Positions 38,620 to 50,375 of a DNA stretch of 64,000 nucleotides are shown here, one piece after another. The notes under the pieces are model-generated. The model saw only the letters and a list, made by a program, of their open reading frames with translations. It ran no database searches and had not been told where the DNA came from. The translations under genes were made by a program, and so were the position numbers. The stretch's first letter is position 1. Each line of letters begins with the position of its first letter. Source of the DNA: Arenicola marina (lineage: Eukaryota; Annelida; Polychaeta; Arenicolidae); contig OZ025258.1 of the NCBI GenBank assembly GCA_964019135.1, forward strand, positions 31,304,186-31,368,185, in the 5' to 3' direction.

Positions 38620-41600
38620 CTCGCTCCCCTCCTTGTTTCTCACCCTTTGTCTTATGGCTCTCTCTCCAGCTCCCCTCCTTGTTTCTCACCCTTTGTCTTA
38701 TGGCTCTCTCTCTAGCTCCCCTCCTTGTTTCTCACCCTTTGTTTTATGGCTCTCTCTCTCGCTCCCCTCCTTGTTTCTCACCCTTTGTCTTATGGCTCTC
38801 TCTCTAGCTCCCCTCCTTGTTTCTCACCCTTTGTCTTATGGCTCTCTCTCTCGCTCCCCTCCTTGTTTCTCACCCTTTGTCTTATGGCTCTCTCTCTAGC
38901 TCCCCTCCTTGTTTCTCACCCTTTGTCTTATGGCTCTCTCTCTAGCTCCCCTCCTTGTTTCTCACCCTTTGTCTTATGGCTCTCTCTCTAGCTCCCCTCC
39001 TTGTTTCTCACCCTTTGTCTTATGGCTCTCTCTCTAGCTCCCCTCCTTGTTTCTCACCCTTTGTCTTATGGCTCTCTCTCTAGCTCCCCTCCTTGTTTCT
39101 CACCCTTTGTCTTATGGCTCTCTCTCTCGCTCCCCTCCTTGTTTCTCACCCTTTGTCTTATGGCTCTCTCTCTAGCTCCCCTCCTTGTTTCTCACCCTTT
39201 GTCTTATGGCTCTCTCTCTAGCTCCCCTCCTTGTTTCTCACCCTTTGTCTTATGGCTCTCTCTCTAGCTCCCCTCCTTGTTTCTCACCCTTTGTCTTATG
39301 GCTCTCTCTCTAGCTCCCCTCCTTGTTTCTCACCCTTTGTCTTATGGCTCTCTCTCTAGCTCCCCTCCTTGTTTCTCACCCTTTGTCTTATGGCTCTCTC
39401 TCTAGCTCCCCTCCTTGTTTCTCACCCTTTGTCTTATGGCTCTCTCTCTCGCTCCCCTCCTTGTTTCTCACCCTTTGTCTTATGGCTCTCTCTCTAGCTC
39501 CCCTCCTTGTTTCTCACCCTTTGTCTTATGGCTCTCTCTCTAGCTCCCCTCCTTGTTTCTCACCCTTTGTCTTATGGCTCTCTCTCTAGCTCCCCTCCTT
39601 GTTTCTCACCCTTTGTCTTATGGCTCTCTCTCTAGCTCCCCTCCTTGTTTCTCACCCTTTGTCTTATGGCTCTCTCTCTAGCTCCCCTCCTTGTTTCTCA
39701 CCCTTTGTCTTATGGCTCTCTCTCTCGCTCCCCTCCTTGTTTCTCACCCTTTGTTTTATGGCTCTCTCTCTCGCTCCCCTCCTTGTTTCTCACCCTTTGT
39801 TTTATGGCTCTCTCTCTCGCTCCCCTCCTTGTTTCTCACCCTTTGTCTTATGGCTCTCTCTCTAGCTCCCCTCCTTGTTTCTCACCCTTTGTCTTATGGC
39901 TCTCTCTCTCGCTCCCCTCCTTGTTTCTCACCCTTTGTCTTATGGCTCTCTCTCTCGCTCCCCTCCTTGTTTCTCACCCTTTGTCTTATGGCTCTCTCTC
40001 TAGCTCCCCTCCTTGTTTCTCACCCTTTGTCTTATGGCTCTCTCTCTAGCTCCCCTCCTTGTTTCTCACCCTTTGTCTTATGGCTCTCTCTCTAGCTCCC
40101 CTCCTTGTTTCTCACCCTTTGTCTTATGGCTCTCTCTCTAGCTCCCCTCCTTGTTTCTCACCCTTTGTCTTATGGCTCTCTCTCTAGCTCCCCTCCTTGT
40201 TTCTCACCCTTTGTCTTATGGCTCTCTCTCTCGCTCCCCTCCTTGTTTCTCACCCTTTGTTTTATGGCTCTCTCTCTCGCTCCCCTCCTTGTTTCTCACC
40301 CTTTGTTTTATGGCTCTCTCTCTCGCTCCCCTCCTTGTTTCTCACCCTTTGTCTTATGGCTCTCTCTCTAGCTCCCCTCCTTGTTTCTCACCCTTTGTCT
40401 TATGGCTCTCTCTCTCGCTCCCCTCCTTGTTTCTCACCCTTTGTTTTATGGCTCTCTCTCTCGCTCCCCTCCTTGTTTCTCACCCTTTGTCTTATGGCTC
40501 TCTCTCTAGCTCCCCTCCTTGTTTCTCACCCTGTCTTATGGCTCTCTCTCCAGCTCCCCTCCTTGTTTCTCACCCTGTCTTATGGCTCTCTCTCTAGCTC
40601 CCCTCCTTGTTTCTCACCCTGTCTTATGGCTCTCTCTCCAGCTCCCCTCCTTGTTTCTCACCCTGTCTTATGGCTCTCTCTCTAGCTCCCCTCCTTGTTT
40701 CTCACCCTTTGTCTTATGGCTCTCTCTCTCGCTCCCCTCCTTGTTTCTCACCCTTTGTTTTATGGCTCTCTCTCTCGCTCCCCTCCTTGTTTCTCACCCT
40801 TTGTCTTATGGCTCTCTCTCTAGCTCCCCTCCTTGTTTCTCACCCTGTCTTATGGCTCTCTCTCTAGCTCCCCTCCTTGTTTCTCACCCTTTGTCTTATG
40901 GCTCTCTCTCTCGCTCCCCTCCTTGTTTCTCACCCTTTGTCTTATGGCTCTCTCTCTAGCTCCCCTCCTTGTTTCTCACCCTGTCTTATGGCTCTCTCTC
41001 TAGCTCCCCTCCTTGTTTCTCACCCTTTGTCTTATGGCTCTCTCTCTAGCTCCCCTCCTTGTTTCTCACCCTGTCTTATGGCTCTCTCTCGAGCTCCCCT
41101 CCTTGTTTCTCACCCTTTGTCTTATGGCTCTCTCTCGAGCTCCCCTCCTTGTTTCTCACCCTTTGTCTTATGGCTCTCTCTCTAGCTCCCCTCCTTGTTT
41201 CTCACCCTGTCTTATGGCTCTCTCTCTAGCTCCCCTCCTTGTTTCTCACCCTTTGTCTTATGGCTCTCTCTCTAGCTCCCCTCCTTGTTTCTCACCCTGT
41301 CTTATGGCTCTCTCTCGAGCTCCCCTCCTTGTTTCTCACCCTTTGTCTTATGGCTCTCTCTCTCGCTCCCCTCCTTGTTTCTCACCCTTTGTCTTATGGC
41401 TCTCTCTCTCGCTCCCCTCCTTGTTTCTCACCCTTTGTCTTATGGCTATCTCTCTAGCTCCCTTCCTTGTTTCTCACCCTTTGTCTTAGGGCTCTCTCTC
41501 TAGCTCGCCTCCTTGTTTCTCACCCTTTGTCTTATGGCTCTCTCTCTGGCTCCCCTCCTTGTTTCTCACCCTTTGTCTTATGGCTCTCTCTCTAGCTCCC

Positions 41601-44600
41601 CTCCTTGTTTCTCACCCTTTGTCTTATGGCTCTCTCTCTAGCTCCCCTCCTTGTTTCTCACCCTTTGTCTTATGGCTCTCTCTCTCGCTCCCCTCCTTGT
41701 TTCTCACCCTTTGTTTTATGGCTCTCTCTCTCGCTCCCCTCCTTGTTTCTCACCCTTTGTTTTATGGCTCTCTCTCTCGCTCCCCTCCTTGTTTCTCACC
41801 CTTTGTCTTATGGCTCTCTCTCTGGCTCCCCTCCTTGTTTCTCACCCTTTGTCTTATGGCTCTCTCTCTAGCTCCCCTCCTTGTTTCTCACCCTTTGTCT
41901 TATGGCTCTCTCTCTCGCTCCCCTCCTTGTTTCTCACCCTTTGTTTTATGGCTCTCTCTCTCGCTCCCCTCCTTGTTTCTCACCCTTTGTCTTATGGCTC
42001 TCTCTCTGGCTCCCCTCCTTGTTTCTCACCCTTTGTCTTATGGCTCTCTCTCTAGCTCCCCTCCTTGTTTCTCACCCTTTGTCTTATGGCTCTCTCTCTC
42101 GCTCCCCTCCTTGTTTCTCACCCTTTGTCTTATGGCTCTCTCTCTGGCTCCCCTCCTTGTTTCTCACCCTTTGTCTTATGGCTCTCTCTCTCGCTCCCCT
42201 CCTTGTTTCTCACCCTTTGTTTTATGGCTCTCTCTCTCGCTCCCCTCCTTGTTTCTCACCCTTTGTTTTATGGCTCTCTCTCTCGCTCCCCTCCTTGTTT
42301 CTCACCCTTTGTCTTATGGCTCTCTCTCTGGCTCCCCTCCTTGTTTCTCACCCTTTGTCTTATGGCTCTCTCTCTAGCTCCCCTCCTTGTTTCTCACCCT
42401 TTGTCTTATGGCTCTCTCTCTCGCTCCCCTCCTTGTTTCTCACCCTTTGTTTTATGGCTCTCTCTCTCGCTCCCCTCCTTGTTTCTCACCCTTTGTCTTA
42501 TGGCTCTCTCTCTGGCTCCCCTCCTTGTTTCTCACCCTTTGTCTTATGGCTCTCTCTCTAGCTCCCCTCCTTGTTTCTCACCCTTTGTCTTATGGCTCTC
42601 TCTCTAGCTCCCCTCCTTGTTTCTCACCCTTTGTCTTATGGCTCTCTCTCTGGCTCCCCTCCTTGTTTCTCACCCTTTGTCTTATGGCTCTCTCTCTAGC
42701 TCCCCTCCTTGTTTCTCACCCTTTGTCTTATGGCTCTCTCTCTCGCTCCCCTCCTTGTTTCTCACCCTTTGTTTTATGGCTCTCTCTCTCGCTCCCCTCC
42801 TTGTTTCTCACCCTTTGTCTTATGGCTCTCTCTCCAGCTCCCCTCCTTGTTTCTCACCCTTTGTCTTATGGCTCTCTCTCTAGCTCCCCTCCTTGTTTCT
42901 CACCCTTTGTCTTATGGCTCTCTCTCTAGCTCCCCTCCTTGTTTCTCACCTTTGTCTTATGGCTCTCTCTCCAGCTCCCCTCCTTGTTTCTCACCCTTTG
43001 TCTTATGGCTCTCTCTCTCGCTCCCCTCCTTGTTTCTCACCCTTTGTTTTATGGCTCTCTCTCTGGCTCCCCTCCTTGTTTCTCACCCTTTGTCTTATGG
43101 CTCTCTCTCTCGCTCCCCTCCTTGCTTCTCACCCTTTGTCTTATGGCTCTCTCTAGCTCCCCTCCTTGTTTCTCACCCTTTGTCTTAGGGCTCTCTCTCT
43201 ATCTCCCCTCCTTGTTTCTCACCCTCTGTCTTATGGCTCTCTCTCCAGCTCCCCTCCTTGTTTCTCACCCTTTGTCTTATGGCTCTCTCTCTAGCTCCCC
43301 TCCTTGTTTCTCACCCTTTGTCTTATGGCTCTCTCTCCAGCTCCCCTCCTTGTTTCTCACCCTTTGTCTTATGGCTCTCTCTCTAGCTCCCCTCCTTGTT
43401 TCTCACCCGTGTCTTATGGCTCTCTCTCTAGCTCCCCTCCTTGTTTCTCACCCTTTGTCTTATGACTCTCTCTAGCTCCCCTCCTTGTTTCTCACCCTTT
43501 GTCGTATGGCTCTCTCTCTAGGTCCCCTCCTTGTTTCTCACCCTTTGTCTTATGGTTCTCTCTCTAGCTCCCCTCCTTGTTTCTCACCCTTTGTCTTATG
43601 GCTTTCTCTCTCGCTCCCCTCCTTGTTTCTCACCCTTTGTCTTATGGCTCTCTCTCTCGTTCCCCTCCTTGTTTCTCACCCTTTGTTTTGTGGCTCTCTC
43701 TCTAGCTCCCCTCCTTGTTTCTCACCCTTTGTCTTATGGCTCTCTCTCTCGCTCCCCTCCTTGTTTCTCACCCTTTGTCTTATGGCTCTCTCTCTAGCTC
43801 CCCTCCTTGTTTCTCACCCTTTGTCTTATGGCTCTCTCTCTCGCTCCCCTCCTTGTTTCTCACTCTGTCTTATGGCTCTCTCTCTAGCTCCCCTCCTTGT
43901 TTCTCACCCTTTGTCTTATGGCTCTCTCTCTAGGTCCCCTCCTTGTTTCTCACCCTTTGTTTTGTGGCTCTCTCTCTAGCTCCCCTCCTTGTTTCTCACC
44001 CTTTGTCTTATGGCGCTCTCTCTAGCTCCCCTCCTTGTTTCTCACCCTGTCTTATGGCTCTCTCTCTAGCTCTCCTCCTTGTTTCTCACCCTTTGTCTTA
44101 TGGCTCTCTCTCTCGCTCCCCTCCTTGTTTCTCACCCTTTGTCTTATGGCTCTCTCTCGCGCTCCCCTCCTTGTTTCTCACCCTTTGTCGTATGGCTCTC
44201 TCTCTAGGTCCCCTCCTTGTTTCTCACCCTTTGTTTTGTGGCTCTCTCTCTAGCTCCCCTCCTTGTTTCTCACCCTTTGTCTTATGGCTCTCTCTCTCGC
44301 CCCCCTCCTTGTTTCTCACCCTTTGTCTTATGGCTCTCTCTCTAGGTCCCCTCCTTGTTTCTCACCCTTTGTTTTGTGGCTCTCTCTCTAGCTCCCCTCC
44401 TTGTTTCTCACCCTTTGTCTTATGGCGCTCTCTCTAGCTCCCCTCCTTGTTTCTCACCCTGTCTTATGGCTCTCTCTCTAGCTCTCCTCCTTGTTTCTCA
44501 CCCTTTGTCTTATGGCTCTCTCTCTCGCTCCCCTCCTTGTTTCTCACCCTTTGTCTTATGGCTCTCTCTCTCGCTCCCCTCCTTGTTTCTCACCCTTTGT

Positions 44601-46210
44601 CTGATGGCTCTCTCTCGAGCTCCCCTCCTTGTTTCTCACCCTTTGTTTTATGGCTCTCTCTCTAGCTCGCCTCCTTGTTTCTCACCCTTTGTCTTAGGGC
44701 TCTCTCTCTAGCTCCCCTCCTTGTTTCTCACCCGTGTCTTATGGCTCTCTCTCTAGCTCCCCTCCTTGTTTCTCACCCTTTGTCTTATGGCTCTCTCTCT
44801 CGCTCCCCTCCTTGTTTCTCACCCTTTGTCTTATGGCTCTCTCTCTGGCTCGCCTCCTTGTTTCTCACCCTTTGTCTTATGGCTCTCTCTTTAGCTCCCC
44901 TCCTTCTTTCTCACCCTTTGTCTTATGGCTCTCTCTCTCGCTCCCCTCTCTTTTTCTCACCCTTTGTCTTATGGCTCTCTCTCTAGCTCCGCTCCTTGTT
45001 TCTCACCCTTTGTCTTATGGCTCTCTCTCTCGCTCCCCTCCTTGTTTCTCACCCTTTGTCTTATGGCTCTCTCTCTAGCTCCCCTCCTTGTTTCTCACTC
45101 TGTCTTATGGCTCTCTCTCTAGCTCCCCTCCATGTTTCTCACCCTTTGTCTTATGGCTCTCTCTCTAGCTCGCCTCCTTGTTTCTCACCCTTTGTCTTAT
45201 GGCTCTCTCTCCAGCTCCCCTCCTTGTTTCTCACCCTTTGTCTTATGGCTCTCTCTCCAGCTCCCCTCCTTGTTTCTCACTCTTTGTCTCATGGCTCTCT
45301 CTCTAGTTCCCCTCCTTGTTTCTCACCCTTTGTCGTATGGCTCTCTCTCCAGCTCCCCTCCTTGTTTCTCACCCTTTGTCTTATGGCTCTCTCTCTAGCT
45401 CCCCTTCTTGTTTCTCACCCTTTGTCGTATGGCTCTCTCTCCAGCTCCCCTCCTTGTTTCTCACCCTTTGTCTTATGGCTCTCTCTCTAGCTCGCCTCCT
45501 TGTTTCTCACCCTTTGTCTTATGGCTCTCTCTCTAGCTCCCCTCCTTGTTTCTCACCCTTTGTCTTATGGCTCTCTCTCTAGCTCCCCTCCTTGTTTCTC
45601 ACCCTTTGTCTTATGGCTCTCTCTCTAGCTCCCCTCCTTGTTTCTCACCCTTTGTCTTATGGCTCTCTCTCCAGCTCCCCTCCTTGTTTCTCACTCTTTG
45701 TCTCATGGCTCTCTCTCTAGTTCCCCTCCTTGTTTCTCACCCTTTGTCGTATGGCTCTCTCTCCAGCTCCCCTCCTTGTTTCTCACCCTTTGTCTTATGG
45801 CTCTCTCTCTAGCTCCCCTTCTTGTTTCTCACCCTTTGTCGTATGGCTCTCTCTCCAGCTCCCCTCCTTGTTTCTCACCCTTTGTCTTATGGCTCTCTCT
45901 CTAGCTCGCCTCCTTGTTTCTCACCCTTTGTCTTATGGCTCTCTCTCCAGCTCCCCTCCTTGTTTCTCACCCTTTGTCTTATGGCGCTCTCTCTAGCTCC
46001 CCTCCTTGTTTCTCACCCTTTGTTCTATGGCTCTCTCTCTCGCTCCCCTCCTTGTTTCTCACCCTTTGTCTTATGGCTCTCTCTCTAGCTCCCCTCCTTG
46101 TTTCTCACCCTTTGTCGTATGGCTCTCTCTCTAGCTCCCCTCCTTGTTTCTCACCCTTTGTCTTATGGCTCTCTCTCTAGCTCCCCTCCTTGTTTCTCAC
46201 CCTTTCTCGT
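38620..46210. repeat. 46-bp minisatellite, about 7.6 kb
   Basis: About 165 copies of a 46-bp pyrimidine-rich unit: GCTCCCCTCCTTGTTTCTCA then CCCTTTGTCTTATG and GCTCTCTCTCTA. Main variants are CTAG/CTCG/CTGG/CCAG at the junction, TTTTATG for TCTTATG, and units missing two bases (CACCCTGTCTTATG). Long blocks recur exactly: TCTTTGTCTC at 45281 and 45695 (414 bp, nine units); TAGGTCCCCT at 43931 and 44343 (412 bp); paired TTTTATG units at 39751 and 40257 (506 bp, eleven units). The plus strand reads MFLTLCLMALSLAPLLVSHP in staggered frames; these are artefacts. The gene-sense strand is purine-rich. Confidence 0.98.
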
Positions 46211-47155
46211 ATGTCTCTCTCTATCACTTTCCCCGTTCCTTATCTCCCCGTTTGTGTATTTCACTGCTAACGTTTCCTATGTCGTTCCCGCTGACGTTCC
46301 CCTTTCGCTGCCTGTGCCCACTACCGCTCCTTCCGTTGCCACCACTCCTCTTTACCGCCACGTAAGCATGCTACAATTTCTCCTCCACTTTGTCTGTCGT
46401 TCACTTCTCCCATTTCTTTGTCTTTTCCCGGCCAATCTCCCACTCCTCTACTTTGCGTATCTTACTTCTTCCAATGTCAGCGACCCCCCCCCCCTTGCCC
46501 CTCTACTATTCCCTCCCCCTCGCCCCTCTAGTACCCCCCCCCCGCACCCCTATCGTTATCTTCCCAGTATCCCCATTCCTTCCCGTTCTAAATTATCCCA
46601 TTCTCTTCCCAGTTTTACTCTGACTCTCCCACTTCCCCCAGATACCGTATCCTGCCTGTACATAGCGACCACCGGGCGACCTGTAGAGACCAGTACACAG
46701 ACACTTGACTATACTTAATGGGCAACAGAAGCCGATTTAACCATCATCAGCACGGGACCTTCAGGTCCGGCGCTGTTGATCCCGCCTGCCAAGATTCTGT
46801 CGTGACCGATCAACGATATTCCGACCAATTTACTTTAGCGCGCATTGTTAAAACTGAACTGGCCTTAACGGTTTATCTCGTGTTCGCTCTCCCCCTAGGC
46901 CGTGGCGTTCCGTGGCCCCCTATCTTATCAATAGCGTGCAACTTAAAACAAATGACCTGCTATTTATCTTGTTCCGTAAATAATGCCTCCATGTGTGCTT
47001 ACGGGGCGTGAATTTATTGTGAGAACATTTCAGAAGTAACCGCAACTTCGCACCGGGAGGCGGACTTCCTGGGTCTGTGGTAGTTACTCGGCGATCTTAG
47101 ACAGACGGTCGGTGCCCAGTGAAACGAGAACGGAACGTCTATGTAAGGTGATCTA
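46211..47155. other. Pyrimidine-rich flank of the 46-bp array, then ordinary sequence
   Basis: 46211-46650 remains pyrimidine-rich with decayed array character and C-runs; 46700-47155 is ordinary intronic sequence. No gene. Confidence 0.55.
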
Positions 47156-47157
47156 CG

Positions 47158-47192
47158 TATATTTATATATATATATAATATATATATATAGG
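47158..47192. repeat. AT-rich palindromic microsatellite
   Basis: TATATATATATAATATATAT-type run, self-complementary and able to form a cruciform. No promoter role is claimed. Confidence 0.85.
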
Positions 47193-47329
47193 TATATTGT
47201 GCGCCAGAAAAGACGCCATCATCGTACGTTAATGAGGCGGTCAGAGATGTATTGGTGGAGAGCGGGAGAAATACTTTCCGGGCTGATGCGTGTTAACGAG
47301 CCGCGAGAGATGTATCCTGCTATTGGAGG

Positions 47330-48340
47330 TGATGGGGGTAAGTCACCCGAGTTGGGGTGGAGGGCAGGGGGCGGGGGAGGGGTCCTGGGAGGCAGGGGTG
47401 GGAGGTTACTGCCTGGGAGGGGTGCAGAAGACCAATTTGTTGCCAACCTCCGCAGCTCGGTCATAATCGTTGACACACGATCACTGGAGGTCTCAATTTT
47501 ATCGAATAGCCGCGGGCGAAAGCGGAGTGGCGGCCATGACGGTCGAGAGGGGAGGGGAGGGGGGGAAAAGGGAGGGGGGGGGAGGTAGGGGGATGGGGTT
47601 TGGTGGGAAGGGGAGGGGAAGGCAAACAGGAATCGGTGGTGGACAGGAAGAGAAGTGGTGATTGCTGGGGCGGAGGGGTGCTAGGAGGGGGACGGTGGAG
47701 GGGTGGGTGGGAGATGAGGTGGGAGGGTGGGGGGCAGACGAGGGTAAGAAAACTGGCATGCTGAAGCCGGCAACATTTACCGGGCTGCGCGGAACCCCAC
47801 TACTAGCACACTCCCCCCTCCCGACCCTCACCGCCACCCCCCTCCCGACCCTCACCGCCCCCCCCCCCCCTCCCGACCCTCACCGCCCTCCCCCCGCGTC
47901 CCACCAGCCCTACCCACGCACACACATTCTCGCACTCAAGCTAAAGCCACACTACTCTCTCACAATGGATCGGGAATAGTAAAATGCAACTTGAACTCCG
48001 CATCCATCCCTCTCTTTCCCGCCACCCCCAACCCACCCATAACGACCCTGGCATCTCTCCTTCGCGCCAGTCCCACCCACCCCGTCCGCAACTCCCTCTC
48101 CTCCCTCTCCCTCTCCCCGCCCTATCCAGCCCTCCCCCAGCACCTCCCTTACCCTCTCCCGCCCCCAGTCCCCCCACCCCGTCCCCTCACACCACAGTTC
48201 CATCTACCCCCTCTCCCCAAACACCACTCCCACCCCTCACACCGCCACACCCCACCCCACGTCACTCCTCCCTCGCCCTCGCCTCTGATCCACCTTCTCC
48301 CCCGACACGCCAATCCACCTCAGCCCACCCCCCCCCCCCC
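47330..48340. repeat. G-rich tract followed by C-rich tract
   Basis: 47330-47730 is G-rich and 47805-48345 is C-rich on the plus strand. The latter begins with three copies of CTCCCGACCCTCACCGCC (47817-47890). The two halves are of opposite strand bias and could pair loosely. Pro-rich frames of up to 204 codons are artefacts. Confidence 0.7.
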
Positions 48341-49212
48341 TCCACCCAGTCCTGACTCGGCGTTCCCGAAGTTCTGGCTTCTGTTACGGGCCCGGCCTGA
48401 GAGCGGTCCGAAAGCCGAGCCCCGAGGCGTCGGGCGAGTGCCTCATTCGCGCCTTGCCACCTTCACCACGCGGCCGTCAGATGGCCCCTCATGCCCGCGA
48501 GGCACCATTGGCAACGGGATTCACGACTTCACCCCCCTCCCGAGAGACGGAGACGTGCTGAGGGTGAGAGACCCACTACAATTGCGGCGTCCTGCTGCGG
48601 TGTAGGGGAAGTGGATCCATGCATCCTGAGGCCTCGGGAGCCACAGCGGTGCTATCCCGACAGACACGTGCACAATACAAGGGGATCCATGGAAACAGCG
48701 CGCTCACAACTAGGTTCATAGCGAGCAGACGACATCAAGGAGTCGCAACAGAAATGTTTATCTCTGGACAAAACTGCAATTTTTCAATTTAACGGCATAG
48801 TGCTTTATCCTGGGATGTGACAGTAATAGTACTTCTCTGATAATTAAAAGCGGATAATTTTATAATTATTTGCTATGCACTCAATGCGTTTCACAAATTA
48901 AGCGATACATCAACCAGAAAAACATCTAGCGAAATTGCCAAAATGTCCCGCCCAGCTGTGACTGTGTGTTTCATGTCTATGCTGAATGTGTCTCTGGTCA
49001 TTATCTTCGTACTTACTAACTTACTGTCCCTCCTTCGTTCTCGTCAGTAAAAAGATGCCCAGACTCATCAAATCAAATAACCCATTCCACTCAACTTTAT
49101 GTAACTGAGAATGCCCTCGCTTGCATTCCGGCCTGCATAGACACTGCTACTCTACCAGGGTCACCATAATAATGTCATTATCTCCGATGTTACTAGACAT
49201 TGTGTACCGTAT

Positions 49213-50375
49213 TACGAGGACCACCGTCGTTCGTAGTACGACCATCAAACGGAGTACATACTTCCTTCGCAGTATGCGTGAACCTAAATCGAGGTACAGC
49301 CACTTTGTAACAACATGCATGTGTTCATAGTATGCAAACATAGATTTACGCTGGATTCCTATTGATCTAACCATGGAAATCCCTTCACAATGAGCAACTC
49401 TATATTTAGAAACCATAACATTGTAGCCTGTTGGGCGGGGAATTCCAAATTAATGACTGAACGGTGCGAACGAGCACTGAGAGACACCCATTTTCCACAT
49501 GTTTTTACCTGGCACATCACATGGAAACCTTTCCAAGCTGAACCCTCATTATATTTTAGAAAACTAGCATCTGTAGATAGGTTATGAACCGATTTGGTAA
49601 AAATTCTATGGCATATTTGTCTGATTAGGCATACGATGGTATGGTAAAGCATAGCAGCCGCCCTTCGATGGAAGGACGACCAACTGGCGTACTACGAATG
49701 AAGTACGGGATGCTCAGAGCCCAGGTACTGCAATTCGGGTGGGTTTGGGACCCTAATGTCGTTGCAGAACATATCTATTTAGCACAGTATTGTTGACACA
49801 GTTAATGTTGACACAGTTGTTATGAATTCTGATAGTTTCGCATCGTCATTCAGACAAAACTAGATTTTTTTTTCGAAGCAGCCTTGGTCGAGTGTTACAC
49901 CGGTCTTGCGCGTCCGTTGATCTAGGGACGCAATTTTGTTCGTGACAACAGGTACCCTTTCCATCCATTATCTGACAAATATGCCTTGGAATCTTTTGTA
50001 AATGACGATAAAACGAACCTAGAGATGCAAAGCTATCAATATACTTACATGGCAGGTCTTGCAAAAAGTCCTTCAAATGCCTTTGTAGACTTTTAAGAGT
50101 TTCTAGAGCCTCCGCGTCGGACATGTTTACATGTCTGCAACGCTCCCATAATTCACTCCCGGGTTAATTATGATCTCACAACGAGGTTTAGACCCTAATA
50201 ATGGGCTTCCCTCATATCATCCAATCCAATGAAGCTGAACAAGGGTAATATATGCAGAATCAAATATGCATAAGTAAATCAACATGTCAAAACCATCCGT
50301 CCTTGGAACGAAGTGCACACGAACCTTATTGGAAGTACGTACTACGAAGGACGTTCGTCCGTCGAACGACGGTCA
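49213..50375. mobile_element. Possible decayed DNA transposon with imperfect inverted ends
   Basis: The left patch (49213-49268) contains CGAGGACCACCGTCGTTCG, TAGTACG and TACTTCC. The right patch (about 50328-50375), read on the minus strand, contains CGAGGACTGACCGTCGTTCG, TTCGTAGTACG and TACTTCC. A third related patch at 49668-49715 is in the orientation of the right patch. The interior holds the 92-codon frame at 49846-50124. No clean target duplication was found, so the element call and ends are tentative. Confidence 0.3.
49846..50124 (-). CDS. Unrecognised 92-codon ORF or first exon inside Tbx1/10 intron 1
   Basis: Begins MSDAEALETLKSLQRHLKDF after AAAC (A at -3) and reads on through LQDLPCKYIDSFASLGSFYR to a stop. 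The first 26 residues look like an amphipathic helix. Directly after CTGCCAT lies GTAAGTATA, a strong donor, so the piece may be a first coding exon of about 77 nt rather than a 92-residue protein. I do not recognise the family. It could be a small nested gene, part of a decayed transposon, or chance; it is the only frame in intron 1 away from repeats that looks protein-like. Confidence 0.22.
   Translation of the reverse strand: MSDAEALETLKSLQRHLKDFLQDLPCKYIDSFASLGSFYRHLQKIPRHICQIMDGKGTCCHEQNCVPRSTDAQDRCNTRPRLLRKKNLVLSE

Noticed and set aside
41559-42377. 272-codon Leu/Ser-rich frame with membrane-like composition
   Set aside because: By-product of the 46-bp repeat; stops appear or vanish with the CTAG/CTCG variation and the frame carries no independent signal.
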